Of a DNA stretch of 64,000 nt, positions 11,785-24,105 are shown piece after piece. The notes beneath the pieces are model-generated. The model was not told the origin of the DNA and ran no database searches. It saw only the letters and a program-made list of their open reading frames with translations. The stretch is from Armillaria gallica (lineage: Eukaryota > Basidiomycota > Agaricomycetes > Agaricales > Physalacriaceae). The DNA is taken from NCBI GenBank assembly GCA_037576215.1, contig JBANDB010000006.1, positions 5,022,001 to 5,086,000 of the forward strand, read 5' to 3'. A program made the translations under genes and the position numbers. Numbering within the stretch: the first letter of the stretch is position 1; each line of letters starts with the position of its first letter.

Positions 11785-12607
11785 ATGTTAAACTTTGCCA
11801 CTGATGACGCCCATGATGAGCGTAGAATAAAAGACCCACTGCCTTTGCAGTTGTCGCCGCTATCGTCTCGCACCATGTCGCGTACTACCTCTGCCTCGTC
11901 GATACACGCAACATCCCCGTCCCCCATCCCCACTATTCCAGATGAGAATGATGAACACACTCTAACAGCGTTCGGCGACATCTCTCTTTCTGATGACTGC
12001 TTCATCCCAGGCATTGCCTCAGACATTTCACCAACGAAAAAGGACTCCTTGAAACGTCCAAAAAAGCCCGCCGCTCTCCGTCCTCGCCCTTCTGTTCTAT
12101 CTAACAGACCTCCCCCACCCTTGATGGCCAAGGCATTGAGAAGCCCAACCGAACATGTATGTCCTTACCGTCTCAATGCCACTCGCTTAACCCTGACCCC
12201 GTTCTCAGCAACGACTCATCAAAGCCGCTCTCGCAGAGCCCAAAGTCAACTTTAAAACCCTCATCGACAGCGTCCGTCTCACAGAGGAGAAGATATCCCA
12301 GAAAAGCCCGAAAAAGAAGGGGATACCATCGCCCATTGCAATCTTTAAACGCGGCGCCGCATCGTCTCCACCACCGTCACCTTGGGCGCCGGTCACATCG
12401 CCCAGAACACCCAAGCCTGTAACGCCCCGGACGCCGAAGCCTCCCAGTAGCCCCCAGTCACCCAAACCATGGCGCGGAAATTCGCCTTTACCGAAAAGGC
12501 CGCCCCTCCCGACATGGGATCTTGTGTATCCTGAATTGGCGGACGACAAAGAGGAGAACGAGGAGGAAAAGCACCAGGACCAGTCGCAGCAAAAGAAATC
12601 CGCCTAG
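11785..12607 (+). CDS. Ser/Pro-rich protein of unknown function
   Basis: Not recognised. Two exons (11785-12156 and 12209-12607) join in phase to give 256 residues. The frame is open and strongly low-complexity: a Ser/Thr-rich N-terminus, an acidic patch (DENDEHTLTAFGDISLSDD), a basic KRPKKP segment, a central stretch that may be helical (RLIKAALAEPKVNFKTLIDS), then repeated TPKP/SPKP/SPQSPKP motifs resembling proline-directed kinase or SH3-type sites, and an acidic Gln-rich tail. There is no signal peptide or membrane segment. A later in-frame start at 11875 (MSRTTSASS) is possible. It may be a disordered nuclear or cytoskeletal protein; that is a guess. Confidence 0.65.
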
Positions 12608-15559
12608 CTTGAGCACGTCCGGGTAGTAGGCCAAATAGATTCCTAGAGTACTATACCCTATAATTGCCGTTTTAAAAGTATTTCCGGTCCATTTGGACCT
12701 GCGCATTTTCTTATATAATCCCGACTGCTTGCCTGTCAAGAGATAAGAGTCTGCCTAGGGGAGACTAGCATTTTCTTGCTTTCGCCACGCAATATAAATA
12801 CCAAATGAATGCGTCTACTATCCGCGAATACCTTGAGGTGTTTAGTTTGGACAAAAGCCTTGAAGCCGATGCTTTCTGTGTTTTGGAATGGTTATCTTAT
12901 GCTCGAAAAGTTACTCAGAGAGTATTTGAGAATTCTCAGAGTTGGTGTTGGCGAGAGAGATCTCTGCCAGGCCGATCATACTATCGATGCCGACTTAGCC
13001 GTCGGCACGTTCCAGGGTCTCATCTTTACACTTAGCTTCCACTTGCTCTACCCTATGCTCAATCTGATATAATCATAAACCCCAGAAAACATGCGTTCAC
13101 CTCCCTTTCCACCCCCTCGCCTTAGTCGCTTCGGACCTAGGCTGACTTTTCATCTTCGCTCAGGCTGGCTTGCCTTGAGGCTTCGGCTGGATTCTGAAAC
13201 GCTCTTTACTCGCAGTAGCACAGAATAGTGCGCAGCTCATGATCTTCTGGGCATCTAGATGTATTTTTCAAAAGCATCTCCCGCCGGTTCTTCGCACCGT
13301 CTGCTCTTTGAAAGTCTTTGAACTAATGGAGTAGCTCAACTCAGAGTCTTCCTGACTATCGGATGTGGAATTCTTCGCACAACTGTTTCCTATGACTATC
13401 CTAAAGCATGCTGCTTCTCTTACAACAGTGACGAGCTTCGCTTGTCTCTCCTAGATATGATACTTCTCCGTAACTAGGTTAATGGCCTCGAGTAGATCAA
13501 ACTAGCAAAGAGGGGTATCATAACTTTGGGAGAAGTAGAAGGACGGTGAAGAGAGATGAAGAAGAATTCTATGCGTAGGGCAAACAAGCCCACGATACCG
13601 TAACTGCTCCTTTGTCTCAAGTTAGCCCAGGCATTTCTCCTACAAATCCCGGAAGGAAGGAAGGATATTTTATTAGTCGTCGGTGATCCTGAACAGAACC
13701 GTAACGACGTCCGTACGGAGTCCACCGAAACTAGTAGGGGGCCCTTGGATCATGATGGCCGCCGATTACCCGTTGACAGAGACTTATCTGTTCCAGAACG
13801 TGACGACGCCTCAAAGCATGATTTACAAAGGGTGTACTACAACATGGCGTCCCCTGGATGGCGGATTCTCTCGGTTTTGTCTCATCTACAATAAAGCAAG
13901 AAGGGGCACCTCTCATTTTTGCTTGGACTTGTGGCTCATATCCTCTCGTAAATAGTGCGATATTGTAAAGGGCTACGGAAAGCGGGCCCCAAATCTCCTC
14001 ACGATCGCGAGGAGTCTGCTATGCTCGCGATTCGCGATCTCCTTGTTGTTTTTGCTTCCGGCAATCGCATTCCTCGTTTCTGTCTCAGCATCGTTTCAGA
14101 TAAGTACGTGAAGTTTACTGCCATTACTGGAAGTCGACATTCCTATCTTTACGAATCGCTCGAATCAAGTTCGATCATACACTGTTCGGTGGGGGCACGC
14201 CGAGCTGTATAGATATGCGTCTGTCGCGCTGACGTAGATATCAGGAGAGCCCGGCTGTCGCCAAGTCTCGAACTCCCCTTAGCTACGTACTGTCTGCACC
14301 TCTACAGGCCCATTTGGTGTTCATGAAATCCTCCCTTTTTGAGGCACGTTTCAAGAATCCGTGACGCCACCGGACTCGTGAATTCAAACACCAAAATCAG
14401 CCAAAGTAAGGTTGTGCAGAGTGGAAAACTTACTTGGGTCGCTCATGATCACGGAGAAATCAACATAAATAACTCTGTTGACTGACTCGACACTCAATCG
14501 CCGGTACGATAAACAGAGCCAAAAGTTCATCTCTATAGACGCGCATATTGAACCCGAAGACGCTTTGAATGGGGATCGCTGTCAATGGCAGGCACCGCTC
14601 GGCCGTTATGCGCGTAATTATTAAATATGTGAAGTGAAAGATTTGATAAAGAAGAGCCGCTGTTGAGGCTGGAGGATCTGGAGATCTGGCGTATAAATCT
14701 GTCAAGGGCGCGGCCCCACTCTTTATGACGTGTAGAAATAGAATCATCAGACCCTTCGCCCTGGAATGAGGTTCTTTTAACGAAAGGGAAGGGAATTTGG
14801 TGAGATCGTAGACTGGGATTCGCCGAGAAGTCCCAATACCTCCAGTAAGAACATTTTAGGTGAGGAAAAGCGCAGGTGGTGGGTTTAGGCAGTCACAGAT
14901 CCAGCAGCTCAGTACCCGTATCCTGCATTTTGTTATCATGAATACAGGGTTCGCAATGGGTAAAGGCGTAGGTGGCGTTCCCAGCGATCCGATAGGCCGA
15001 CGGGGCATCCATGTCCGCCAGCTACGAGGCTGGAAACGAATTGGAGAATTCGCGCGCCGGCCGGAGACGAATATCACAGTCTCGTTACTGTGCCCATCGA
15101 GCATTGAGACAACCATTGCGGCAAGGGGGCGAGTCGTCGGTCCCTGCCAAATTGAGCAACCAAGAACGAGGGGGGGAGGGGGCACAAGATCAGGGAGCTT
15201 TCGAGATAGAATTATCGACGTCTATGGCTTTCTTCTGAAGATAACAGATGGCCCAAGATAGCGAAGTCAGTGGTTGAGGTCCTGGGTGGCCATCCGTAGA
15301 AGTTCAAGATCGCAAAGACGTTGAATTATTAGCGCCAAAGAAATAGAGTTTGGTTAACTTGATATATCAGTCATCTCACACGAGTTGTCGGTAACGGTTG
15401 GGTGTTAGTTGTTGTACCGACGCGAAGTTCTAATCAGGAACTGTCTGAGTACCAAATCGAACTTTCAAGGCGACTCGGCCATCGCCGGAAACTCTCACCT
15501 ACTGACTGCCATCATCACCAGGCAAGAACCCCTGCCCCGGGTTTTCATTGCTATTCGGA
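12608..15559. other. 3-kb gene-poor region
   Basis: No confident gene on either strand. Open frames of 60-130 residues (for example 12805-13035 plus, 13474-13725 minus, 14860-15261 plus) carry no recognised motif and do not chain together with plausible introns. I saw no terminal repeats or transposase motifs. Decayed gene remnants are possible. Confidence 0.5.
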
Positions 15560-17395
15560 ATGTCACCACTTTTGAAGCTACCGCTGGAGCTTCTTGAAGC
15601 AATCAGTAAAAATGTACGTACCTCTCCAAATACGAGTAAGGCATGGCGAAGGTCTAAAACCACCGTCTTTAGCACAGTGTTGATGATCTCAAAAATTTTC
15701 GGGCGTCTTGTAGACGGATAAGAGATGCCTCGGCTCGAATCATCTATTCTTGTCTCGCCATTGACGTGGTCGGTCAAGGATACCGGAAGACAATCGAAAT
15801 GCTTCAGGCTCTGTCCAATGCACATGCTGCAGTCACGTACGTCCGTCATCTCAAGATAATATCATTGAACGAACAGTGTGACGTATACACAAAAGAATAC
15901 ACCGTTTTCGATATGAAGCATCGTCACGGGCGTCTGAATCATTCTCTGCCTTCGGAGACGGCGGCCTTCAATCGGACACTGCAAACCGCGTTGCCAAATG
16001 CGATCGCTGCGCTAAGCCGCCTGAAATCTCTAGCGTAAGTGGCAGTAGTTTTAGTCTTAGTCTTACGCTTCACTAGCAATCAGGATATACACCTGCGACG
16101 GAGACGCACAATGGGCTCTCGACCTCGTTATTAACTCTGCTGCTGGCCACATAGGCTTGGGCGAATTCTCCCATTTCGCATTAGGCGAGCAGGCAGACCT
16201 CCGACCATTTATCACTCAAGCTGTTACCAGCCTCAACAAATTCTCGTTGTCGTCTTATTGTATAAACCTTGATAGTGATTTGGTTCCAATCCTCGTCGAA
16301 ATCATCGGTATGAACTATGCACTTTCTTCCCTGGAGCTCGACAATTCGGCCAGTCATGAATCCAGAGCATGTTTCAACACACTATTAACCGGAATACCAG
16401 TTGATGTTTCACTGCCGCTTGCGCGTCTTGTCTTGGGGGAATTTGATGTTATCATTGATGATAGGCTGATGATGCATTTTGGTTCTCTCACAGAGCTACA
16501 TTTGGGGTCTCGCACTTCATTCAGCGGCTCGGACCTCTGGGCTGCTCTTCAGAACAACTCAATATTTCTGAAAAACATTTCCATTGGTAGTTCACATATA
16601 TCCATTCGATTTATGGAGTACCTAAATTCATACTGTGGTCTGGAGGAGCTGGAATTTCAGCACCCTTCGTGTAACACCGTGGATGAATTCCCCTTGATCC
16701 AGGACGAGATTAAACTAGCTGACGAGCTGTTTTCTTCAATCATCCCAAAGCACTCCCCGTCTCTCCGTACGCTGATGGTGTTCTCGCATCTAGAATACCC
16801 ATGGCAATTCTCTGCGGCTCGTTCTGCCAACCTTGCCCAATGCCGCGCCCTAGTCAAGCTCGGTGTGTGCGTGGAGCGAGGTATTCCTGATATGGTCGGC
16901 AGTGAAGAATCGCACAGCGATGAAGAGAACAGTGATGAAGAAGACATCGACGAAGAGGACAAGTATATCACAGGGGCAGATATTGCGACGAATATCCACA
17001 ACATCGTTCGGGATGTGGTAAGCGCGTATTATTCGCTATCCTCATATATCTGATTTCATTCCACACAGGAGTCTCTCGTTCGCATGGCAGAAAACCTACC
17101 CTCGTTGGAAGGACTCTGGATTGCCATGGAAAACGTAACATCAGAGAGCATATGCGACAAGTACGTCGAAGAACCTGACGATCTCCCGGATCGTTATGCT
17201 GCTCTTCAATATGGATTGGAAAATGTTGTACCTGGACAACGGGAGCAACCCTTAAAGATATTTGTAGGAGACGATGTTTTCGTGGCAAAGGACGGTGCAT
17301 GGACTCTACAAGCCGGCGGACCCTCGAGAGCTGAATGGGAAAAAAAGTTGCTCTTCTCTGCTCTACAAGAGTTAGGCTTTTTGAGTCGTAGGTGA
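15560..17395 (+). CDS. F-box protein with LRR-like C-terminal region
   Basis: Probable substrate receptor of an SCF ubiquitin ligase. Four exons (15560-15613, 15673-16034, 16084-17017, 17069-17395) join in phase to give 558 residues. The N-terminus MSPLLKLPLELLEAISKN followed by DLKNFRASCRRIRDASARII has the pattern of an F-box (LPxELLxxI, then LxxxRxxCRxxRD). The body has irregular Leu-rich strands (LEELEFQHPS, SLRTLMVFSHLE, LTELHLGSRTSF) like degenerate LRRs of agaric F-box proteins. A highly acidic stretch (SDEENSDEEDIDEEDKY) lies about two thirds along. Such genes are numerous and lineage-specific in agarics; the substrate cannot be inferred. Confidence 0.75.
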
Positions 17396-18044
17396 ATTCA
17401 CACTAAGTAAAATGGATTACGAACATGGCACGCTGAAATCAATCGTTCCATAGAGTAATATATGAACATTGTGGCTGCATCTTACAAGATATACTTTTGT
17501 ATTCTATCAACGGAAATACTGCTTATCCGTCAAGGGTTCGGGGAAACTTCACCGCTAACGTTTTTAATCAGGCCTCGCGTCCAGCAGCTTTTCAAATGAA
17601 CGTTGTTATCGCTGGTGGCGATTTATGCCCTCTTTATCAACGATCAGCTGCAAGGTCAATATAAGAACGTCGTTCTTATAGAGCGGGACAGCGCAAATAA
17701 CACGTCCCGTCACGTCAATTTCGGTCTGGCTCCATTTGTGCGGCTGCCGTGTGGCGAGGGCGCAGCCTGTTTCATTGTCTCTCATTTCCGACGTTCACCC
17801 AACAGGTATCACTCTCCGGTTTCTACGCGGCAACCCTCAGGCTCCGTGTAAGAGAAAAAGTGGACAAAGCTGCATGTTAGTGGAGCGTTGGAGCGCGTGT
17901 GTACACACGGCAAAATATGTAAGTAAAACGTGACTATAATATCCTAGGTTGTCCGGGGTTATGAAACGAACGAATAGTAAAAAGGTCCGAAAGTCTCTTC
18001 CCAGAATAAGCGAAATAATGCTTTTTTCAATATCGACTCGCCGC
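17396..18044. other. Intergenic, nothing recognised
   Basis: Lies between the convergent ends of the F-box gene and the Kre9-like gene. The short open frames have no motif. Confidence 0.5.
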
Positions 18045-18579
18045 TCATGCGATGGAGAACTTTCCACTCCAGTTACCCGAATCACCCATCACTAAAGAAA
18101 ACATCAACAGGGATGAAGAACGGACATTCGAAAGAGGAATACTCACGGACAACAACATAGTCATTGCCAATCGTGGCTGTCTCTGGAACCGTCACATTAG
18201 CGGCGCCAGAAAGAATAGAGAAGCCAGATGCAAGAGCAGCTGTAAGTCAGGTCAGTCACGAGTGGACAATTGTCCAATACAATAAAACGTACGAGTCTGG
18301 GTTTTCGATCCCTTCCTCAAGAAAATGGCACCTTGTTCATTTGTAATCTGGGCAGGCGCATTGGAAGTGTCCCTGAAGCCACAGAAAGTCTGAGAGACAG
18401 AACACAAACACGACGCGGAAGGGATATTACCATGTAACCGTGTAAGTCGAGCCAGAGACCCAAGTGTCGCCAGCATTGGGAGATGTTATATGCGGGACAT
18501 AAACATCCAAGGCAGCAGCTTTAACGAGGGTAAGGACGGAGGAAAGGACGGCTGTGGTAGCGAACGAGGAGAACTTCAT
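18045..18579 (-). CDS. Small secreted Kre9/Knh1-like (Ser-Thr-rich family) protein
   Basis: Extracellular or cell-wall protein of 122 residues assembled from four exons (18431-18579, 18293-18372, 18147-18239, 18045-18091) whose phases join. It begins with a signal peptide (MKFSSFATTAVLSSVLTLVKA) and then the Kre9/Knh1 N-terminal-like domain: ITSPNAGDTWVSGSTYTVTW, DTSNAPAQITNEQGAIFLRK, ALASGFSILSGAANVTVP, IGNDYVVVLMGDSGNWSG. One N-glycosylation sequon (NVT) is present. It ends right after the domain (KFSIA), so no Ser/Thr tail or GPI signal is seen. Yeast relatives affect beta-1,6-glucan; basidiomycete members are mostly uncharacterised. Each exon is too short to stand out as an open frame. 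Confidence 0.85.
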
Positions 18580-20100
18580 ATTGGTGGGGGGAAAAATAAG
18601 GTAAGGAGTTTACTGGGGTTCTCCTTCTTGTGCCCGGCATTTTATACTGCGTGAAAGTTTTCTCGGTTCCCATCTTTAGCGGTCCGGGGAGAAGCTGGAA
18701 AACAGGGTCTGCACAGCCGCCGACGCTGAAATTGGAATGATGGTTCAAAATTATAGAATTCTTTATTTTCGCTCTTCTCCCATGAAACTACTTATGCCCG
18801 CGACAGATTAAAACTCTGATGTGCTGCGTGTCATACATTCTGACGGCCACAAACTGCGCTTTTTCGACCTCTTCTCTTCCGATGAGTGATAGGCTCGAAT
18901 GCGATGTCGCCTTGAACATGGTGATTTCTGTATTTTCAATATCACAACTGGACTTTCATATTCAATGACGGTAACAAGGGCATGCGAACAACGACAACTT
19001 ATTAATCACATCAGCATTGAGGGTAAACTGTACGTACGGTCGTCTCGTAAGATGTGAACGATGTCTTTCAGTTGATCGTCATCTCTCCTGTCTTGCTGCG
19101 AACCCAGTGATCTCACCGCTCTGGATTGCTTGCGTAAATTCACATATGGTCTTTCGAATATTGCATGCCTAATGATATGACTGCATTTGATGCCATCTGT
19201 TGACCATTCCCCTAGAATTAAAAAAAGTACTCGCCTGTGTTCGATGGGAAAATGAAGGCTCTGTGCTTGACAACAAGCACGCGTAGATGGCTCAGCACTG
19301 CAGGTCCAGGCGTCTAGTTTCATTCCAATGACGGGACCTGGTTCCACTGTGGTGCTAACAATGCTTCTAATCCCATTTACCCGCGCGGTGATCTCCAATT
19401 TCTGCGGATTATACCCTTCAGATTGGAGCCATGATCGTCGACCTGGGCCTGCCAAGTTTTCAAATACATTCTCGCAGACGCCACTACGAACCGTCGGACG
19501 ATGGAGTACTAGCGGGTGCCGGATCGATAGCACGTCACGCTGACTTTCAAGCTGCTGTGCGCAGCTCCATAAAGCACCTTCTAAGATCTTTTTACTTCAT
19601 CAATCTCTGACCGGTGGACTGGATGGTCGAAATGGTCACACTGCTGCCCGCGTGGTCAATCAGCTTCGACAGAGAAAGTGTTCTTTGTTCTAAGTAATAT
19701 GTGTGTACGTAACCTCTCCAGGGATAGGAGTACCTGTAGTTATGAATTATGATAGCATTTATCAATATTTCCGAGCACCCTCCATTCTAGCAGCAACGGC
19801 CCACGTTGTAGGGTTGTGTAGGTCCATATTTATCCAATGCGCTAGCAAGCGCTCTTGGACCCCTAGTCATCCTTGGCTAACAAATGCGACATAGGTAGGA
19901 CAACACACACGATTCCCCGTTTAAATATAGTACAAACTGCAGTAGGAGACAAGACATAAATATTACTATACGTATCATCAAGAATAGATCATGTTCTTTG
20001 TTCCTCCGGCTGATATTGGAACTGGTAGACACATGCCGCATATTCCCCTTGTGGATTGTCAAAAGCATGTTCTTCGGGCACATGAGCCTTAGGCTTATGG
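18580..20100. other. Region with no confident gene
   Basis: Contains one 175-codon open frame (19006-19533, minus; listed separately) and otherwise only scattered short frames. Confidence 0.5.
19006..19533 (-). CDS. Uncertain open frame of 175 codons
   Basis: Not recognised. The long uninterrupted frame contains VCENVFENLAGPG, QKLEITARVNGIRSIVSTTV and HFPIEHRRVLFLILGEW, but no catalytic motif, signal peptide or membrane helix. Plausible extra exons were not found on either side. It may be a chance frame or a remnant of an F-box-type gene like its neighbour. Confidence 0.22.
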   Translation of the reverse strand: MLSIRHPLVLHRPTVRSGVCENVFENLAGPGRRSWLQSEGYNPQKLEITARVNGIRSIVSTTVEPGPVIGMKLDAWTCSAEPSTRACCQAQSLHFPIEHRRVLFLILGEWSTDGIKCSHIIRHAIFERPYVNLRKQSRAVRSLGSQQDRRDDDQLKDIVHILRDDRTYSLPSMLM

Positions 20101-22145
20101 TTACCAATCAATTGCGGTCGTGAGATAAGCGATGAGATCATGACTTACCGTGATAACAATGAGGTTATCCTGCTCCATCGACACTGCTTCAACATTGCCG
20201 CAAAGAGCCGCTGTGGTTTCAACTACACCGTGAACAGGCCTTGTTTCGACATGCCAGCTGTATTCGCCATCCTGACGTTGGTGAGAACTACGTTCCATCA
20301 CCTTCGTAGAATGCTCTGTAAAATCTTGAAGAGTAAACTTGTCGCGAGAGGCGTGCACTGAAAGCAGCTTGGACCCATTCAGGACGTGCATGATGCCCTC
20401 CTTCGCTTGCCAGCATTTCTGAGATCCGAGAGTAGAGAAAGGCAGCGCAGAGCCTCCGACATGATCGTTCCGCGTTATGACAAACACAACGTCCGGCTTG
20501 CTAGCCCATTTGTAAAAGGAGAATTTTATACCGATGGGCTGTCGATGAGGATCAGCATAGAAGTCGCCATTCCATGCAGTACCCTTAGGGGGTTTGACAT
20601 AATAAGGACCTTTGATAACCGGATGAGAGTAATACGCAGGCGCCATAAATTGGCTAAAGTCAATATCTTGATTGGCCGCACCTGTCGGAAGAGCAACGTT
20701 AGGGACGAATGTGGCTTTCTCGACAATCGACTTGTAATCATTGTTGCCGTTCTTGTACGCCAGGAGAAAATCCCGGATTATTGGCAGCTCCGCCTCGAGA
20801 CGGTAGCATTCATAGCGAGGTATCGCCGTTCCACTCCAGTTCACCTCGTCGCGTGCCTTGAGAGTTACGACATATAGCTCTGGACTCCACAGATGGCCGC
20901 TCCTGTTGTCGACTTCATGCTTGTCCAAGATGACTGCAACATCGACAGACAAAAACTGGAAGGACATGGGCATACCAGGATAGGCGTCGTCGTGAGATTC
21001 ATGGAACTGGTGGGGCTAATTCGAATGAAAATCAGAATATCACACGACATCGAGAAATAACACTCACATAAACCGTCCGAGTTGTCTGCCAATCGTAGAA
21101 CACAATTGGCGAATCGAAAATGTGCCCAGCTTTGAAGCAACACACGCCAACAACAGCCCCAAAGACACGAAGCGTGATGTCGCCAGACATCGACCAAACA
21201 CATCCTAGTGCATGAGACGATCTCAGCTTAACCGCATGGTTACGGTCTCCCGAGTAATGGTCATCGGTAAGCTTGTAGAAATGCAGCCGCGGCGATACAT
21301 TATTGCGCCTGTAAATTCAAAATAGAGTAACTTCCCAAAATGCGTGCAGCGAGGAAACCGACATTTCTAGTAGGACAACGACATTGGCGCGTCTGTCTAT
21401 AGAGACCTCTCGAATTGGAAAGTTGAAGTCAAGTGTATATTCGTCCAAAGAACTAGTTTGCCGAGGCGGAAGGCGCGTAGAGGGCAAGCGAGATAGAAGG
21501 AGCCTCCACCGTGAGCCATTTCCCCATGCATGATACAGATATCCATCGCAATGACCTACGACCGACTTGGCATGTCCAGGCCAACGAAAAAACCTGGTTT
21601 CCAGTTTCCTCGAATGATACACCGGTCGCACAGAGGTCCTGTTCCATACCAATTGCGACCACCGAACGCTATAATCCAAAGCTCGCAATAGCAGATAAAA
21701 CATGTTAGGCGGGGTCCTGAGCCCTCCGTACACCATACCTATCATCCTCAGAAAAGCAACCACGTCTTCGAACGTTAACGGGCAGGTACCAAAGCGGGGA
21801 AGGACTCTGCCGTTAAGGACTTTCTCAACGGCATTCCAGCACTGTTAAAGCAGTTTAGAAGAAATCGTGACGCTTAGAGCATTATGTCTGTGGACTCACG
21901 CTCTCTAGTTCGAAAATATCATTGGGCACGTTGACTACCCCGTTAAGCCTATAGCGGTGCAGACAAAGAGGGCGCACAATGAGGAGTCCAGTCTGGCACG
22001 AGATGGTCGCCGGCATCGTCAAAGCCTTTGTTTGACGCCGTGAAGTACCTGAGCTGGGTCCAGGATCATAAGTATCTCGTTGCGGTTTTATAGGGCCCTG
22101 CTTTGACTCCGTCTCCAAGGCAATGAATGCGCGCGAACAAAACAA
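20101..22145 (-). CDS. Agaric F-box-like protein (propeller-like C-terminal region)
   Basis: Resembles the large agaric family of F-box proteins whose body is a WD-like or beta-rich region. Segments in order: RPLCLHRYRLNGVVNVPNDIF (like the region after the F-box), CWNAVEKVLNGRVLPRFGTC, LRTPPNMFYLLLRALDY, FNFPIREVSIDRRANVVVLL, MSGDITLRVFGAVVGVC, SPIVFYDWQTTRTVY, PHQFHESHDDAYPGMPMSFQ, GHLWSPELYVVTLKARDEV and a long last exon ending TTAIDW. Exons join in phase at about 21882 and 21000; the junction near 21370 is unclear because the obvious acceptor (TTACAG) gives a stop and a weaker CTACAAG must be used. I could not find a clean F-box helix upstream, so the start is uncertain and the gene may be partly decayed. 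Confidence 0.6.
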
Positions 22146-22641
22146 GCATCCTCGAAAGCTTCAAGGCTCCGAGTTAGCAACAATAACCACGTTTCTAGGC
22201 GACGACGCGTTTGTGGGAAGCAGGAACAATGTCTTCGCCCACAGAGGACAATTATCTTTTGTCTGAAGCTAGCGATGTTTCGCCAGAAAATGCAACAAGG
22301 GTAGCCTAAATTCAGGAGGCAACCAGTCTGCTGAGTATGAAGAACGAATACAAGGTCGGCACGGAAAAGAGGGCGTGGGAAAATCACGACCCCGGGCTGC
22401 TTTTTGATATGATGGGAAGAGATGGTTGGGTAACTCCTGATCATGCTCGTGTGTGGACTATGCAAGGATGAGCGACCGCTTGCCGATACCTTACTGCATA
22501 AAAGAAGAGTATCTTCATTTCACTATACAGAAATAAGATCTTAGTCTCCAGGGACTGACCATCGAATGCCATCAAGGGCATCTAGTGTATTGATGCCTGC
22601 TAATGTCTCTTTTCCCAGGTCAGAACCAAAATCCTTATCAC

Positions 22642-24105
22642 TCATTCGCACGCTTTCAAACTGGACAAATCAACAGTACACACCTCTAATACGACCACTT
22701 CGTGGACATCATCACCGCCCTCTGTCGCCAGTGATGGCGGATGGTTAGGCGTTTTCTCACCGTCGCTTTGGACGTCCCATCGCAACGAAACCGATGACAC
22801 GATCGTACTATCGCTACCTCCGAATATCAGCGCTCTGAAATTCAACGTCGCTAGTAGGGTATTAGAATATCTAATGACGCGCGTGAGAACCAGCCACCTA
22901 AAAGCCAGATAGCTTACAGTTTGCCAGCAGTCAAAAAACTGGAGATGAGGGGAGATTAGACTGTGTGCCGCAGGTAGAACGGTGGCGCTCACCAAATGAA
23001 ATGGAAATTATATTGACTGAATGTCAGCCACAGGATCAATTGCAGAATCACAACAAGCGACGTGATAAGGCCCGTCTCGATGGTATACCGTATAAGTTTC
23101 GTGACCACTTTGATCGTCGAGCGGATCTTCGAATGTGCCCTGGCCCTCCACAGCTGTTGAATTTCAGGGTTAACAGATGCCCTAGGGTCTTAGGAGAAGT
23201 TGTAATTACGACGCAGACAATTGAAGCTGTAATCATGAGATCACAGGCGGCACTACTTACGAGCCACAGCTGTAGACGCGTAAGTCATAAGATCACAAGC
23301 GGATGACTTGGCTACACAGCACTGACACTGATCATGGGGCTTTCACTGCGTAGATCCTGGATTACTCCCTTTCGACTAACAGCCTACAAGCTCATTAGTC
23401 AACGATTGTTATAAGTAATACGGCACCCAATACGATCTCACCGCAATTCCGACATAGAACGCCACAGTGCATTGCATGACAGCAATCTAGAACACCTTTT
23501 GAGTACAAAAGGATACCGATGCAATAGAGCAAAAAACGTACACACTCAATTATAATGCACGTCCAGTAATTCCTGGTAAGTTCCCAAATACGCCATACAT
23601 AGAAACTCTGAGCCATTAAAGCGACTAATGTAAACGGATGTCAGAAAACCCGTTTGTAATTCCGATAAACATGGACTGACTGAAGCCATTCAAAGGCGTA
23701 AGAGGCTTCCAGGACCAATCGATGTCATATAAGGCATCGGTGTTGCCCCAGTCCTTACTGAAGGTATTCCAGGCCGCAATATTGGAAAATGCAGCAAACG
23801 TTGTCTCGACCACAAACAAAAGCCACACTAGTACCCTTTGTCAGTCGTGAAGAAGTCCTAGAGGAGATGCAAGGTACCAAATATCTTGACCCCTCTTCGA
23901 TCATTGCATTGGAGGTAATAGAGGTCTACGATGATGATGTTAGATTAAACGAGCTTGAAGGAATCACCAACGTACAGAACTGCACAAGAAGAACACCATA
24001 CAAGCAAGACCCCCACATATAACCTAACAGCTGCGATTCTGCATTAGTTTGCAGCCAAAGAATATCTCCTTGCGACACACCACCGGTCCTGCTCTGCAAA
24101 GTCAT
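22642..24105 (-). CDS. Multi-pass membrane protein, DUF6534-like agaric family
   Basis: Integral membrane protein of unknown function. The start ATG at 24103-24105 leads to MTLQSRTGGVSQGDILWL, then LLGYMWGSCLYGVLLVQF (helix 1), YLYYLQCNDRRGVKIF, VWLLFVVETTFAAFSNIAAW (helix), FYVWRIWELTRNYW (the FYxWRI signature), further hydrophobic exons, LWLVSSAACDLMITASIVCV (helix), and the terminal VIRYSNTLLATLNFRALIF motif before a polar tail. These blocks and their order match the agaric proteins annotated as DUF6534. All introns are short except about 110 nt around 23830-23950. The family is thought to have about seven helices; no ligand is known. Confidence 0.75.

Noticed and set aside
14220..14280. 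tRNA-like B-box (GAGTTCGAGAC on the minus strand)
   Set aside because: No matching A-box, cloverleaf stems or acceptor pairing could be found around it.
12608..15559. Possible transposon in the gene-poor stretch
   Set aside because: No terminal repeats, target-site duplication, DDE or reverse-transcriptase motifs were seen.
22566..23306. Plus-strand open frames opposite the membrane-protein gene
   Set aside because: They are antisense shadows of the minus-strand exons, which carry clear family motifs and splice sites.
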